A DNA stretch of 32,507 bases from positions 1-32,507 of the forward strand of contig CAKVOF010000013.1 in assembly GCA_934778125.1 (NCBI GenBank), written 5' to 3'. The position numbers and the translations under genes were made by a program. The notes under the pieces are model-generated. The model saw only the letters and a program-made list of their open reading frames with translations. It made no database searches and was not told the origin of the DNA. Origin of the DNA: an uncultured Clostridia bacterium (GTDB lineage: Bacteria; Bacillota; Clostridia; Christensenellales; UBA1242). Shown piece by piece: positions 25,101 through 32,507 of the stretch; within the stretch, counting starts at the first letter, position 1, and every line of letters begins with the position of its first letter.

Positions 25101-28100
25101 TGATAAACAACACTCCAGTTGAAAGTGTGGCTGATAACCAAGAAGCAACTAGCGCACAAGTTATTTCAAACTTTGCTTTTATTAATGTTGGTTCAATTAA
25201 AGGGGTTTCATTATATAAAACAAGTTCTGTTGGTTCATATGCATTCTTTGGTTGTGGTGAATTAAGTAACATCAAAATAACCGATGGCGTTAATGATATC
25301 AACTCATACGCTTTTGCTAACTGCGGAAAATTAAAAACTCTTGAATTAAAAGCCCATGGAAATATAGGTGATTATGCATTCTATGGCAATAAGTTAATTG
25401 AAAATATTAATATCAACGTGGTTGGAAATATTGGTGAATATGCTTTAGCCGGTGCTTCAGATGGTTCATCTATAACAAACAAATTAGATTTCATCTGCAA
25501 AGGAAATGTTGCTAGCACTGCTTTGAAAAATCACAAAAACATTAAAGAAGCAAAAGTTGAAATCACAGGTGAATTTTCTGGATTGCTTGATGATGCAACA
25601 AAAATATATAAAATTGAAATCACATCATCAAATGGCTACGAATTCAACAACACATTCACTGATTTGCAATACTTAACTTATAGGTTGAATGGTTCAAACC
25701 TAACACTTGATAGCACTAAAAAAGTTAAAGCACCAAATGTGAAAACTGTTGCATTTGTTGGAAATGGAAATCTAAGTATTGGAAGTGATGCGTTTAGTTT
25801 AGGCAAATTATATATGTTGCAATTTGGAAATACTGATGGAAGCTCATCAAATGTTGGCATCACTTCAATAAAAGATGATGCATTCTTTAGTGATGCGAAT
25901 TTCAGACCACGATTATTTGAAATTATAAACACAACAGCACAAGACCTATCTAGTGCAAAATTTTATAAAGAAAAACTAAATTATGCAACAAGTTTAGAAA
26001 ATAGCAAGATGGTGTTTGCTAAAAACTATGATGGGGTTTATTTCAAAACAACATATCAAGAAACAAGTGGTGGAGTTAGTGAAGATATTTATCAGTTAGT
26101 AGATTTTAGAGAAGATAATCGAACATCATATGAATTCTTTGATGAAATTGAAAAAGTAACAGATATTTATGGAAACGAAGTCGCTTTAGGGAAAGTAAAA
26201 GTTATTGGTGGATTGTTTGGTTTTAATAAAACATATTTTAGAGATACTGAAAGGGTGTATGTTCAAAGTTATGGCTTTAATTCAACAATTAAAAGTGTGA
26301 AAGTTTCTGCTGGTGTTGCGGAAAGCACTGGTTTATGTTTCTTCACTAATCTTGAAAGTATTGAATATAAAAAAGGCACAACATCTGTGGCTGGAGTTGC
26401 TAGTAATGTGACAAATATGTCTGGTGGATCTGTAACTTTAAAAAGTGTTAAACTTCCAAGCACAGTCACAAACCTAAAAGCAAAAGCGTTTGCAAACTGC
26501 AGTAATTTGGAAACATTTGAAACAACTGATGGCAAAGCTCTAAGCATTAAAGATATAGCTGGTGAAGCCTTCCGTAATTGTGAGAAATTAACCGATTTAA
26601 GCTTGGTTATAGGAAATGCAACAGAAACTATTGGGCTTAGTGCATTTAATGGAACTGGAATAAGGGCAGTGACTTTGGATGAAAATGTTGAAACAATTGC
26701 TAGTGATGCATTTAATAATTGCCATAACTTAGTATCGTTCACATTTAAATCAAGCTTTAAATTTAGTGGCACATACTATGGCTCGGACACTCAAGTAGGT
26801 GGTTATTTTATTGGTTGTGAAAACCTAGAAACAATAAGTAGTGTTGATGCTCCAACTGAATTTGGTGTTTTTTCAAAAGGTAATTGCTTATATGCATTCA
26901 GGCCAAGTGAAAATTCTATCACCCTTCTTTATATAGCAAAGAATGGTGCCATAATTGATGACTCAAATTTACCTTTAGTTAACGCAACTCACATTGGAAG
27001 TTTCGCGTTCACTAATTATTATGGTGACAAAACTGAATGGACTTTGCCAAGCAGTGTTAAAAAGATTGAAGAAAAAGCATTCTATCAATCAAGCGTTACT
27101 AAATTAGTGTTCGATAGCGTTGAAGAGATAGGTCAACAAGCATTTTATGGTTCAATGATAAACACAATCACAACAAGTGATAATTATAATTATGTTGGAA
27201 TTAAATTTAATGAATCATTGGCAAATATTGGAAGAAATGCATTCGCAAATTGTTTGGGAATAACAAGCGTTGTTCTTCCAAATTCAATCACTCAAATCAG
27301 TGATGGATTGTTTGCAAATTCATCAATTAGATCAATTGAAATGCCAAGTGTTAAATTAATAGGTGATTCAGCCTTTGTAGGAACAAATAATTTAACTTCA
27401 ATAAATATTCATAAGTCTTTACAAACTATTAGTGCAAGTGCGTTTAAAAATTCAAGCGTTGCTTCAATAAGTTTTGAAAACGATTCTCAACTAACAAATA
27501 TTGGTGATAGTGCATTTGAAAACACTAATCTAGCTAGCGTTTCACTTCCAGATGGCATTGAATTGGTTAACGAAGCAACATTTAGAAATTGCACAAAATT
27601 AACAAATATTAATTTAAATAATGTTAAAACAATTAAAACGGAAGGATTTGCAAACACGGGCTTAGAAAATGTGGATTTAAGCAAATTGGTTAATATTGGA
27701 AATGGTGCGTTTAAAAACACAAATTTAACTGATATTAGCTCACTTTCAACCAAACTTACTACTATTGGTGAATATGCATTCAAAAACACAAATCTAACGA
27801 GTGTTATTCTTCCTTCTGGTGTTCAATCAATTGGCAAAGAGGCGTTTGGTGGGTTAACAAATGTGAAAGAAATTATTACTCCATTCTTAGGCTCATATAA
27901 ATTATCAGTTAATAGTAATATTGAAAAAGAAATATCAAAAGGTTATGCAAGCGGGTTAGAATATTTATTCGGAAGTGATTATTGCAAAGAAATAGATAAA
28001 ATTGAAATTATTACAACATCTGATTATTTAAATGTTCAGTTTAATTTATCAGATTTAGGAAATGCAAAAGTTAAATCATTGATATTAACAAAATTTGTTT

Positions 28101-30025
28101 CTAAAATTATTGATTCAAATTCTGAAAAATATATCAATAAAAATTTGAGATTTGATGAATTGAAATATTGTGGTTCATTCATGGATTGGTGTGAATTAGC
28201 GCATGATGTTGATTCGGCACCAGCTCAAATAACTGATAGCATTTATTATTTAAATAATGGCGAGTTCAAGTTGATTGAGGGCGTTGTTTTAATTGGCAAT
28301 GAAGGCTCAAACGAAACATTCATTCTTGGTGATGGAAAGTTTAAAGGATACAATAAAATCACTGGAGTTCAGTTTGTTCAAAATGGCAAAGTTGGAGTTA
28401 GCGCGTTTGAGAACACTCAAGTTAATTCTATCTCACTTGGCGATAACACTAGTGATGTAGTTGTTAGGTTATCATCGCGTGCATTTAAAAACACAAAGAT
28501 AACCAGCATAGATTTATCATTTATAGACTTTGTTAAAGATGATTCAACATTAAATATAGGTGAACAATTTGCAAATAATGCTTTACTTGAAACAATAACA
28601 AAATTTAGTTTGTGGAATATATCTAAAGCAGATTCAACATATGTGTTTAGTGGGTGTGAAAAACTATCAAGTGCAGGAATCCTTGATGTAACTCCAAATG
28701 CTCCAATAGGTTACACAAATTGGTTCCAATATTTCTATTCAGATTCTTCACATTATCAAGTTCCAAGTGGAACGTTTAAAGATTGCGTGATGTTATCACA
28801 AGTTGAGTTGCCAAAAAATATTGAAAAAATTGGTAAATCAGCATTTGAAAATTGCACTAACTTATCTTCAGTTTCAATTAAGTTTAATAAGGCAAATGCT
28901 TATATGAGTGTTGCAAAAAATTATTCTTATGGAAAATATTTATTGATAAGCGAGAGCGCTTTTGCAAACTGCGCAAATTTAGAAACCTTATCGTTTAATG
29001 GCGTTTGGGGTTATGCAAATGCAAGTGGCAGTGCTAAAAACACAAATTTTGGAACTTTTTATATTGAGGGCAAGGATTCAACGGGTGAACAAAATATTGC
29101 TGTTGACTCATATGGCTTAATTGGATTTAAGAGTAAAGCGTTCTTGAATTGCAATAAGTTAGCGAGAGTTAACTATATTGGCGAAATTGATGAAGTTTTA
29201 TCGAGTGAGTCTAATTCATATGAAAGCAAGCTTGAAAACTTGTGGATTGAAAACTTATTTGAAGTTAACGGTGATTTCACTTCAGATTTAAACAACCTTT
29301 TAAGTTCAAATCCATTATTCTATGGTGCTAAATTATATGTTGGTGCTAGTTTGGAAAATGTAAGTGCGGTAACAGAGATTAGTGGAAAACAAATTAAGAA
29401 AACAGCATGGGCTGGATCTGGAATTGAAAAAGTTGTGTTCAATGATAAATCTGATTCATCATCAAAATTATTATTAGTTAATTGCAAAAGTTTGAGAGAA
29501 ATTAAGTTTGAAACTTGGAATTCAATAAATGTTGTTTACAACAATAATGTCGCATTCAGAGGATGCACTAGCTTAACAACTATCAATCTTTGCGATAATT
29601 TGAAAAATGGAATTTATGAAAACAACGATATTCATTGGAGTGCTGAAAATGGTTTGCTTTGCAGAGTAACGAACGATGGAGCATCAAAAGAATTATTCTT
29701 GGCGTTTGGAAACACATTTAATGATGCATTAGTAACAAGTATTCATGAATATGCGTTTATTGCAAGTGGTTTAAATGAAATAACGCTTTCAACATTAAGA
29801 GCGTTATCAGCAAATGCAATCACTTATTCAGACATCGAAAATGTTCAACTTTCAACAAGTGAAAGTGGAGTATGGAAATTAACAGGAACAAGTTTCGATC
29901 TTAATTACACTATTAATAATCCTGCTAACTTGAAAGATGAAATTGTGGTTGGTGTTGGCGGAAAAGAATTAAGCGTTATAGACTGGTTAAAAATGGGTGC
30001 ACGATTGGTTTTTGAAAGTTTATAA
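19148..30025 (+). CDS. Giant BspA-like leucine-rich-repeat lipoprotein
   Basis: This 3,625-residue protein is probably a membrane-anchored surface protein. AAGGAG (19135-19140) fixes the ATG at 19148; an ATG ten codons upstream lacks a site. A signal peptide ends in the lipobox LSGC (C26), followed by a Gly-rich linker. Most of the length is BspA-type leucine-rich repeats (LRR_5) with the pattern IGxxAFxGCxxLxxIxIPxSV; they are densest at about 1765-1918 and 2618-2908. An island at about 618-680 has C630, C640-x-x-C643, C671 and C675 in a CEICG context common in clostridial surface proteins. Residues 1576 and 1693 begin two copies of a 117-residue higher-order repeat. No LPXTG or C-terminal membrane segment is seen. 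BspA relatives bind host proteins or glycans and mediate adhesion; that role is inferred here. Confidence 0.93.
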   Translation: MKGKNLFKLLLALCLTGVPGIALSGCGETDPGTGGGGSQEQPHNVSFDVKNGAVHYINNVGYGDEEFDDITLPKSANAIYYSMMSNSEVRKLTIPKNIEKIVDNDGVPCSTEFLVREFTLLGKGYINEIVVEDGNLAFSMENGCLMYNGILLYATPKIAESENLEIDSKNVADNAFLALRNMAEREEFSGNFNLRNLIVDFNNDSKSMALDEVLTILDKYSDKQVYLDSIELRNVPSNVDLSLINARKIVISGSDSVSIQLGDVNNIELKGGIKRFDITLRSDNQVVVNLPTSLKYQSRIYGCSSVVYNIPLTHLEFEDSLYYRLLGLDNAFEGEYSYKNIGLQDNINLLDGDANVVLNFKEHSIEDENKIEFYKHFKYEVLNEGVVVRGVYGDEPSGGFVIPEQINGINVIKVMFSDSEVCINNNYVSPTYRISKITLPNTIKEIESETSNYTFEEVRFNGNISECEKIKNEFVKISSGISNSKITCVDGDVKLSEKIFANAQYIFENNNQETYTVKADFENDNYEIECKIYVNEELRTLKTHKIGQAFEEQANLLYFDLSINEDSCYFYRNLILKREEKFDGESGKYYYDLKLSEDGGSLYTSSTSRQAFEGKIEHKFHDVVIRNATCENEGYVQDKCEICGEVRDSRTLPMLSHDIETNIESEQFGYCKNGCDEYKLGTIRSGFRNNVEYKEIIFGSGYGVQECRNQITELKFPKDITDVIFNDDIKSLFPNLNSICVSNLKEYLNCLFNSGDKPLANGISLKIKNGETNQYELLENLVINDEIFEDVKQWKINDYAFYGYSSLKNLTIQISDNVKKFRVGAYAFGNTNLEKINVVSKYGIIDSTAFNGASVKEIERITTASSSNSAMLALVNANPNAKKKDLVIYTSNYSNDSLGKFENAYIELRVDEYSSSESYSIYKKICADNVYIKDLKTWLKLNLYGTFDNAINLNVKNGESYQKVTQIDFNNSELRDIGSISANILNIDGLTNVILSSSITYIEEGAFGDSIQEVTAPVGIVKYIGGSVKKLNVVGDSSSSVLMGENNKALQGLFEEVNLSNDITAIGGGTFNGNKALRKINLENVQTIGAGAFNGCTSLESVGKTHKLTEINNYTFYNCSSLLEFNLCDISKVGVEAFNGCSNLTIASSFKNITEISSKAFAGIKAIDELDLTSLSNCSSDAFSGTGVNNVIFNTYYSSFGIKPLKKMVVKSCSGAITLPNFDECMNIEIHLPSGVSTIVGNTNANWKVYFDGSVEDWAKISVINGGVCNLYINGNDIEDVVLENVETIGNAFAGLTSIKSLSIKNAKSIGSFADCSNLTSVSIENSTNTNTMNLNETFKNCTSLTSFSCGDKISLTNTFAGCLNLKNLIIPNATRSYSSGNNVLNGVRKFDQIEASAEFLTNINNNELSGDSKLIVQDLIISDVKSSGWSYSFGNINVGESLKFTEGSKSVYGVGNIVKEITIPSSVEIFNDSLFNSLSNNSTLKFNFDISTYASKDYNRSFFGITNNIKFKNGDDFESASGNITLNGITKIGKNAFNGARNIQTISIPESCLTIDSTALNNMSGLTSLTIPESCTYGEKLLEGCVSMQTLTISNGFETISTMFGGTIPESLNKVEVKSWKVSGGKRIIPEGMFSGFTKEIVFDNNYNKIDKNAFNGTNISSLTISDNCTEISEGAFNGMGNLTDLTLPKNCAYTSSIISECDKLEKLSLPNAQCSVSEIFGGNTPKSLKELTIRSWENNGSKVIPNSMFENISNLTLNYPSDYTAIGNNAFKGTNITSIEISSTCVSIGESAFVGTKISSLAIPDSVKSIGESAFEGVSSLSSLTMSSSCESIGDKAFKGTSISTLALKSGATIGKEAFACVPALETLTIASGCARIGDRAFMQTGIKSLTIPDSVVEIGESAFEDCLKLTDVIFDGFSQAKTFNAHAFKGSKNITNTRINASENTYLSGTKWLDSTFKALDENNLNESDGDCNPTFYSKNLLINNTPVESVADNQEATSAQVISNFAFINVGSIKGVSLYKTSSVGSYAFFGCGELSNIKITDGVNDINSYAFANCGKLKTLELKAHGNIGDYAFYGNKLIENININVVGNIGEYALAGASDGSSITNKLDFICKGNVASTALKNHKNIKEAKVEITGEFSGLLDDATKIYKIEITSSNGYEFNNTFTDLQYLTYRLNGSNLTLDSTKKVKAPNVKTVAFVGNGNLSIGSDAFSLGKLYMLQFGNTDGSSSNVGITSIKDDAFFSDANFRPRLFEIINTTAQDLSSAKFYKEKLNYATSLENSKMVFAKNYDGVYFKTTYQETSGGVSEDIYQLVDFREDNRTSYEFFDEIEKVTDIYGNEVALGKVKVIGGLFGFNKTYFRDTERVYVQSYGFNSTIKSVKVSAGVAESTGLCFFTNLESIEYKKGTTSVAGVASNVTNMSGGSVTLKSVKLPSTVTNLKAKAFANCSNLETFETTDGKALSIKDIAGEAFRNCEKLTDLSLVIGNATETIGLSAFNGTGIRAVTLDENVETIASDAFNNCHNLVSFTFKSSFKFSGTYYGSDTQVGGYFIGCENLETISSVDAPTEFGVFSKGNCLYAFRPSENSITLLYIAKNGAIIDDSNLPLVNATHIGSFAFTNYYGDKTEWTLPSSVKKIEEKAFYQSSVTKLVFDSVEEIGQQAFYGSMINTITTSDNYNYVGIKFNESLANIGRNAFANCLGITSVVLPNSITQISDGLFANSSIRSIEMPSVKLIGDSAFVGTNNLTSINIHKSLQTISASAFKNSSVASISFENDSQLTNIGDSAFENTNLASVSLPDGIELVNEATFRNCTKLTNINLNNVKTIKTEGFANTGLENVDLSKLVNIGNGAFKNTNLTDISSLSTKLTTIGEYAFKNTNLTSVILPSGVQSIGKEAFGGLTNVKEIITPFLGSYKLSVNSNIEKEISKGYASGLEYLFGSDYCKEIDKIEIITTSDYLNVQFNLSDLGNAKVKSLILTKFVSKIIDSNSEKYINKNLRFDELKYCGSFMDWCELAHDVDSAPAQITDSIYYLNNGEFKLIEGVVLIGNEGSNETFILGDGKFKGYNKITGVQFVQNGKVGVSAFENTQVNSISLGDNTSDVVVRLSSRAFKNTKITSIDLSFIDFVKDDSTLNIGEQFANNALLETITKFSLWNISKADSTYVFSGCEKLSSAGILDVTPNAPIGYTNWFQYFYSDSSHYQVPSGTFKDCVMLSQVELPKNIEKIGKSAFENCTNLSSVSIKFNKANAYMSVAKNYSYGKYLLISESAFANCANLETLSFNGVWGYANASGSAKNTNFGTFYIEGKDSTGEQNIAVDSYGLIGFKSKAFLNCNKLARVNYIGEIDEVLSSESNSYESKLENLWIENLFEVNGDFTSDLNNLLSSNPLFYGAKLYVGASLENVSAVTEISGKQIKKTAWAGSGIEKVVFNDKSDSSSKLLLVNCKSLREIKFETWNSINVVYNNNVAFRGCTSLTTINLCDNLKNGIYENNDIHWSAENGLLCRVTNDGASKELFLAFGNTFNDALVTSIHEYAFIASGLNEITLSTLRALSANAITYSDIENVQLSTSESGVWKLTGTSFDLNYTINNPANLKDEIVVGVGGKELSVIDWLKMGARLVFESL

Positions 30026-30053
30026 CCAACTATAATTACACAACATTTAAAAG

Positions 30054-30084
30054 AATAGGAAGATTATACTTCCTATTTTTTTGT
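30054..30084 (+). terminator. Terminator after the giant lipoprotein gene
   Basis: AATAGGAAG (30054-30062) pairs perfectly with CTTCCTATT (30069-30077), loop ATTATA, then a T run. Confidence 0.9.
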
Positions 30085-30242
30085 TTTGAGAAGTTTAAAA
30101 AGCTCTAAAGATAATTGCTCTAATAGATTGATGATATTTAGACTTTGAACGATAATAATAATATTTGCCGATATTAGATAATATTTTTATTTAATTTTAA
30201 AAAAATCTAATAATCAATATAAGAAAAGTTGAAAGAAAATTA

Positions 30243-30271
30243 TTGTTTTATAAATAAAAATGTTGTAAAAT
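30243..30271 (+). promoter_or_regulatory. Candidate promoter of sufCB
   Basis: TTGTTT (30243-30248) and TAAAAT (30266-30271) are spaced by 17 bp, giving a leader of about 75 nt. The rest of the gap from 30085 shows only AT-rich sequence. Confidence 0.5.
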
Positions 30272-30353
30272 GAAAGCGATATTTTAATTTAGATATTTGT
30301 TATTTTTTTTAAAAGTTTGAGTTAAAATATTAATGTATATTAAAGGAAGGAAT

Positions 30354-31073
30354 ATGCTAGAACTAAAAAATATTAGTTATAAAGTTCCAGATAAAGTTAT
30401 ATTAGAAGATATTAACTTAAATTTTGATTATGGCAAAATTTATGCTATCACTGGTCATAATGGAAGTGGGAAAAGCACTTTAACTAAAATTATTATGGGC
30501 ATTGTTAAACAGACCACGGGTGATATAGTTTTAGATGGCGAAAATATTAACAAGTTAAGTATCACAAAACGTGCAAATCTTGGAATCGGATTCACTTTTC
30601 AGCAACCTATTAAGTTTAAGGGGTTAACTGTTAGTGATTTAATAAAAACAGCTTATAAGGGTGAAACCGATTATAAGTGCGGGTGTGATGTGCTTAGCAA
30701 GGTGGGGTTGTGCGCTAAAGATTATTATAATCGTGAGTTAGATTCGAATCTTTCGGGTGGTGAATTGAAGAGAATTGAACTCGCAATAACTTTGGCGGAA
30801 AATAAAAAAATTAATATATTTGATGAACCAGAAGCGGGAATTGATATTTGGAGTTTTGGTGGGTTAACTGATGTGTTCAAGGAACTAAAAAAACGCAATT
30901 CTTTAACAATTATTGTTACGCACCAACAAAAGATTTTAGATATCGCCGATGAAATAATCGTGCTTAATTCATCAAAATTAGAAGCAGTTGGTAGTGCAAG
31001 TGAGATTTTAAAAAATTTTAAAAACTTAACGTGTGAAAAGTTAAACAGAGGTGAAGGCAATGGAGAAGATTGA
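30354..31073 (+). CDS. sufC: Fe-S cluster assembly ATPase SufC
   Basis: This 239-residue ABC-type ATPase drives Fe-S cluster assembly in the cytoplasm together with SufB/SufD scaffolds. The Walker A motif is GHNGSGKST (from G34), the ABC signature LSGGE begins at L133, and Walker B is NIFDEPEAGID (D157), the form specific to SufC rather than transporters. The H-loop is VTHQQ. The frame opens seven codons earlier, but AAAGGAAGG lies before the ATG at 30354, where the family's N-terminus (MLELKNIS) begins. Its end overlaps sufB by 14 bases. The protein is slightly shorter than E. coli SufC (about 248). Confidence 0.95.
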   Translation: MLELKNISYKVPDKVILEDINLNFDYGKIYAITGHNGSGKSTLTKIIMGIVKQTTGDIVLDGENINKLSITKRANLGIGFTFQQPIKFKGLTVSDLIKTAYKGETDYKCGCDVLSKVGLCAKDYYNRELDSNLSGGELKRIELAITLAENKKINIFDEPEAGIDIWSFGGLTDVFKELKKRNSLTIIVTHQQKILDIADEIIVLNSSKLEAVGSASEILKNFKNLTCEKLNRGEGNGED

Positions 31074-31977
31074 TAAAGAATTGTTAGAGCAAATTGCCAA
31101 CCTTCATTCCGTTCCAGAAGGTGCATACAACATAAGGAAAAATGGAGAAGCATTAAGCCGAAATAGCACATCAGATATCGAAATAATACCCAAGAAAAAT
31201 AAAAGCGGTATTGATATAATCGTGAGGCCAAATGTTAAAAATAAGAGTGTTCACATTCCAGTTATTATAACTATGGGCGGATTAACTGATTTAGTTTATA
31301 ACGATTTTTATATAGGTGAGAATGCCGATGTTACGATTGTTGCTGGTTGCGGGATACACAACGCAACAGATATAAATAGTGAGCATAATGGAATCCACGC
31401 TTTTCATTTGGAGAAGAATAGTAAAGTTCTATATATTGAAAAGCATTTAGGGGTTGGAAACGGAAGTGGTGACAAAATCCTTAATCCAGTTACTAAAATT
31501 ATTATGAAAGAAAATAGTGATTTTGTTATGGAAACAACTCAACTTGGTGGAGTTTCAAGTTCTGTTCGAACAACAAAGGCAAAGTTATATGATAATGCGA
31601 AATTAGTTATAAAAGAGAAAATTTTAACCACCGAATATCAAATAGCAAAAACAAAATTTGATGTGGAGTTGATAGGTGAAAATTCAAGTGTTGATGTGAT
31701 ATCAAGAAGTGTTGCAAAAGATAATTCTTATCAAAATTTTTATTCGCAAGTTAAGGGCAAAAACCATTGCTTTGGGCATGTTTCGTGTGATGGTATTTTG
31801 GTTGATAATGCAAGGATTGATTCAACACCAAAAATTATTTGTGAAAATGTGAACGCCACACTAGTGCATGAAGCCGCAATAGGGAAAATTGCTGGTGAAC
31901 AATTAATTAAACTTATGACCTTAGGTTTAACAGAACAACAAGCAGAAGATTTGATTATTAAAGGATTCTTAAAGTAA
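31060..31977 (+). CDS. sufB: Short SufB/SufD-family Fe-S scaffold
   Basis: This 305-residue protein is the SufB/SufD-type beta-helix scaffold on which Fe-S clusters form with SufC. It is far shorter than E. coli SufB (495) or SufD (423), because the N-terminal domain is largely missing. The C-terminal hallmark region is intact: C243 in GHVSCDG, then ARIDSTPKI, then H270-E271 in VHEAAIGKIAGEQL and the end GLTEQQAEDLIIKGFL. The Cys and His-Glu positions correspond to cluster-building residues of E. coli SufB. AGAGG suits the ATG at 31060; a GTG three codons earlier is possible. The 14-base overlap indicates coupling with sufC. No sufS, sufU or second sufD follows in the window. Confidence 0.9.
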   Translation: MEKIDKELLEQIANLHSVPEGAYNIRKNGEALSRNSTSDIEIIPKKNKSGIDIIVRPNVKNKSVHIPVIITMGGLTDLVYNDFYIGENADVTIVAGCGIHNATDINSEHNGIHAFHLEKNSKVLYIEKHLGVGNGSGDKILNPVTKIIMKENSDFVMETTQLGGVSSSVRTTKAKLYDNAKLVIKEKILTTEYQIAKTKFDVELIGENSSVDVISRSVAKDNSYQNFYSQVKGKNHCFGHVSCDGILVDNARIDSTPKIICENVNATLVHEAAIGKIAGEQLIKLMTLGLTEQQAEDLIIKGFLK

Positions 31978-32358
31978 TATTTAAGTATTGATTGATTTAA
32001 AAAGCCTTAATTGGATATCGAATTCTTTTAAGTAAAAAAGTAGCATACATAACCTTACGGGTTAATGTGTTTACTCATTTTATAAGTTGCAAGTTTAATA
32101 ATATTGCACTTAAATTAGATCAGTTGCTAAAATTTGAACACAACAACTTTCATTCGTTTAGATGCAGGTTTGGAAAACTGAGAGAAATAAAATAGTAATC
32201 AAAATAATTGGAATAGATAATAATATCCGAAAACTATAATCTAATCAAACTATTAGTAAAAACATAAAAATTTAAATAAAATTTTATTTAATGTGCGACT
32301 AAGAAATAAATTGCAACTTTGATTTTAGATAATAATTGTATAAATTGCATAATAAGTA
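31978..32358. other. AT-rich intergenic region after sufCB
   Basis: No gene is seen in these 380 bases. One hairpin (ACAT-AACC, 32047-32054, with GGTT and ATGT, 32060-32068, one bulged A) has no T run, so it is not a clear terminator. No strong terminator for sufCB is visible. Confidence 0.5.
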
Positions 32359-32387
32359 TTGACATTTGTAGAACGATATCATATAAT
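32359..32387 (+). promoter_or_regulatory. Perfect consensus sigma-A promoter
   Basis: TTGACA (32359-32364) and TATAAT (32382-32387) are spaced by exactly 17 bp. It serves the gene starting at 32424 with a leader of about 30 nt. Confidence 0.88.
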
Positions 32388-32423
32388 GGCAATTAGTGTC
32401 GCATTGCGAGAAAGGGGTGGATT

Positions 32424-32507
32424 ATGTTGGGTAAATGGGGAGTTATTAAAACAATTGCATCTGGGATTTTGGGGTGCGCAATTATTGTTATGTTAGTTGT
32501 TTCTTTA
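32424..32507 (+). CDS. Partial CDS, N-terminus of a membrane or exported protein
   Basis: Only 28 codons are present; the frame runs off the window end. AAAGGGG (32411-32417) precedes the ATG by a good distance, and a perfect promoter lies upstream. The peptide has a short basic start (MLGKWGVIK) and then a hydrophobic segment (IASGILGCAIIVMLVVSL), so it is an N-terminal membrane anchor or signal peptide. ILGC could be read as a lipobox, but the hydrophobic run continues after the Cys, which argues for a membrane helix. Family not recognisable. Confidence 0.75.
   Translation, partial: MLGKWGVIKTIASGILGCAIIVMLVVSL

Noticed and set aside
22180..27789. Several 70-170-codon antisense frames within the giant gene.
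   Set aside because: They repeat the same Leu/Pro/Ser-rich pattern that is the reverse of the LRR codons, lack ribosome binding sites, and lie fully inside a well-supported gene.
32047..32068. A hairpin as sufCB terminator.
   Set aside because: No T run follows and the stem contains a bulge.

Overview
The window looks like a chromosomal segment of a low-GC (about 30%) anaerobic Bacillota of gut type, probably an uncultured Clostridia-like lineage. The clues are a T-box leader before pheST, near-consensus sigma-A promoters (TTGACA, 17 bp, TATAAT), AGGAGG-type ribosome binding sites, a two-gene Suf system and a giant BspA-like leucine-rich-repeat lipoprotein. Several genes end in TGA and Trp is read from TGG, so the standard bacterial code applies. 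The taxonomy is inference from gene content; there is no rRNA in the window.

Left part (1-11,066) is mainly housekeeping. A Phe-type T-box leader controls pheS-pheT. A serine-acetyltransferase-like protein follows that lacks both catalytic histidines and carries an extra C-terminal beta-rich domain. Next come a probable orphan small RNA, a PLP-dependent alpha-oxoamine synthase that resembles bacterial serine palmitoyltransferase, a membrane-bound GT2 glycosyltransferase, and lysC-asd (entry to lysine, diaminopimelate, threonine and methionine synthesis) behind a leader with two mutually exclusive pairings.

Middle part (11,082-13,700) is accessory. Two paralogous XRE repressors, each next to its own dyad-symmetric operator candidate, flank a compositionally odd intergenic stretch of structured sequence. 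One repressor is divergent from a small SLOG/YpsA-like protein whose glycine-rich loop is lost. A Cys-headed collagen-like surface protein follows, and directly after it lies a GC-rich DNA element that folds into a nearly perfect four-way cloverleaf.

Right part (13,793-32,507) holds a 2,4-diaminopentanoate dehydrogenase-like oxidoreductase (minus strand), an InlB-repeat lipoprotein, an MFS-like membrane protein, a DUF11-type protein translationally coupled to a 73-residue protein, and a 3,625-residue BspA-like lipoprotein that occupies one third of the window. Then come sufC and sufB, which look like a minimal two-component Fe-S assembly pair, and the first 28 codons of a membrane or secreted protein behind a perfect consensus promoter.

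The strongest candidates for undescribed biology are the cloverleaf element (13,556-13,658), the double-XRE island with its structured intergenic region (11,082-12,813), the orphan small transcript (about 5,323-5,427), and the giant lipoprotein with a 19-bp palindrome over its promoter.
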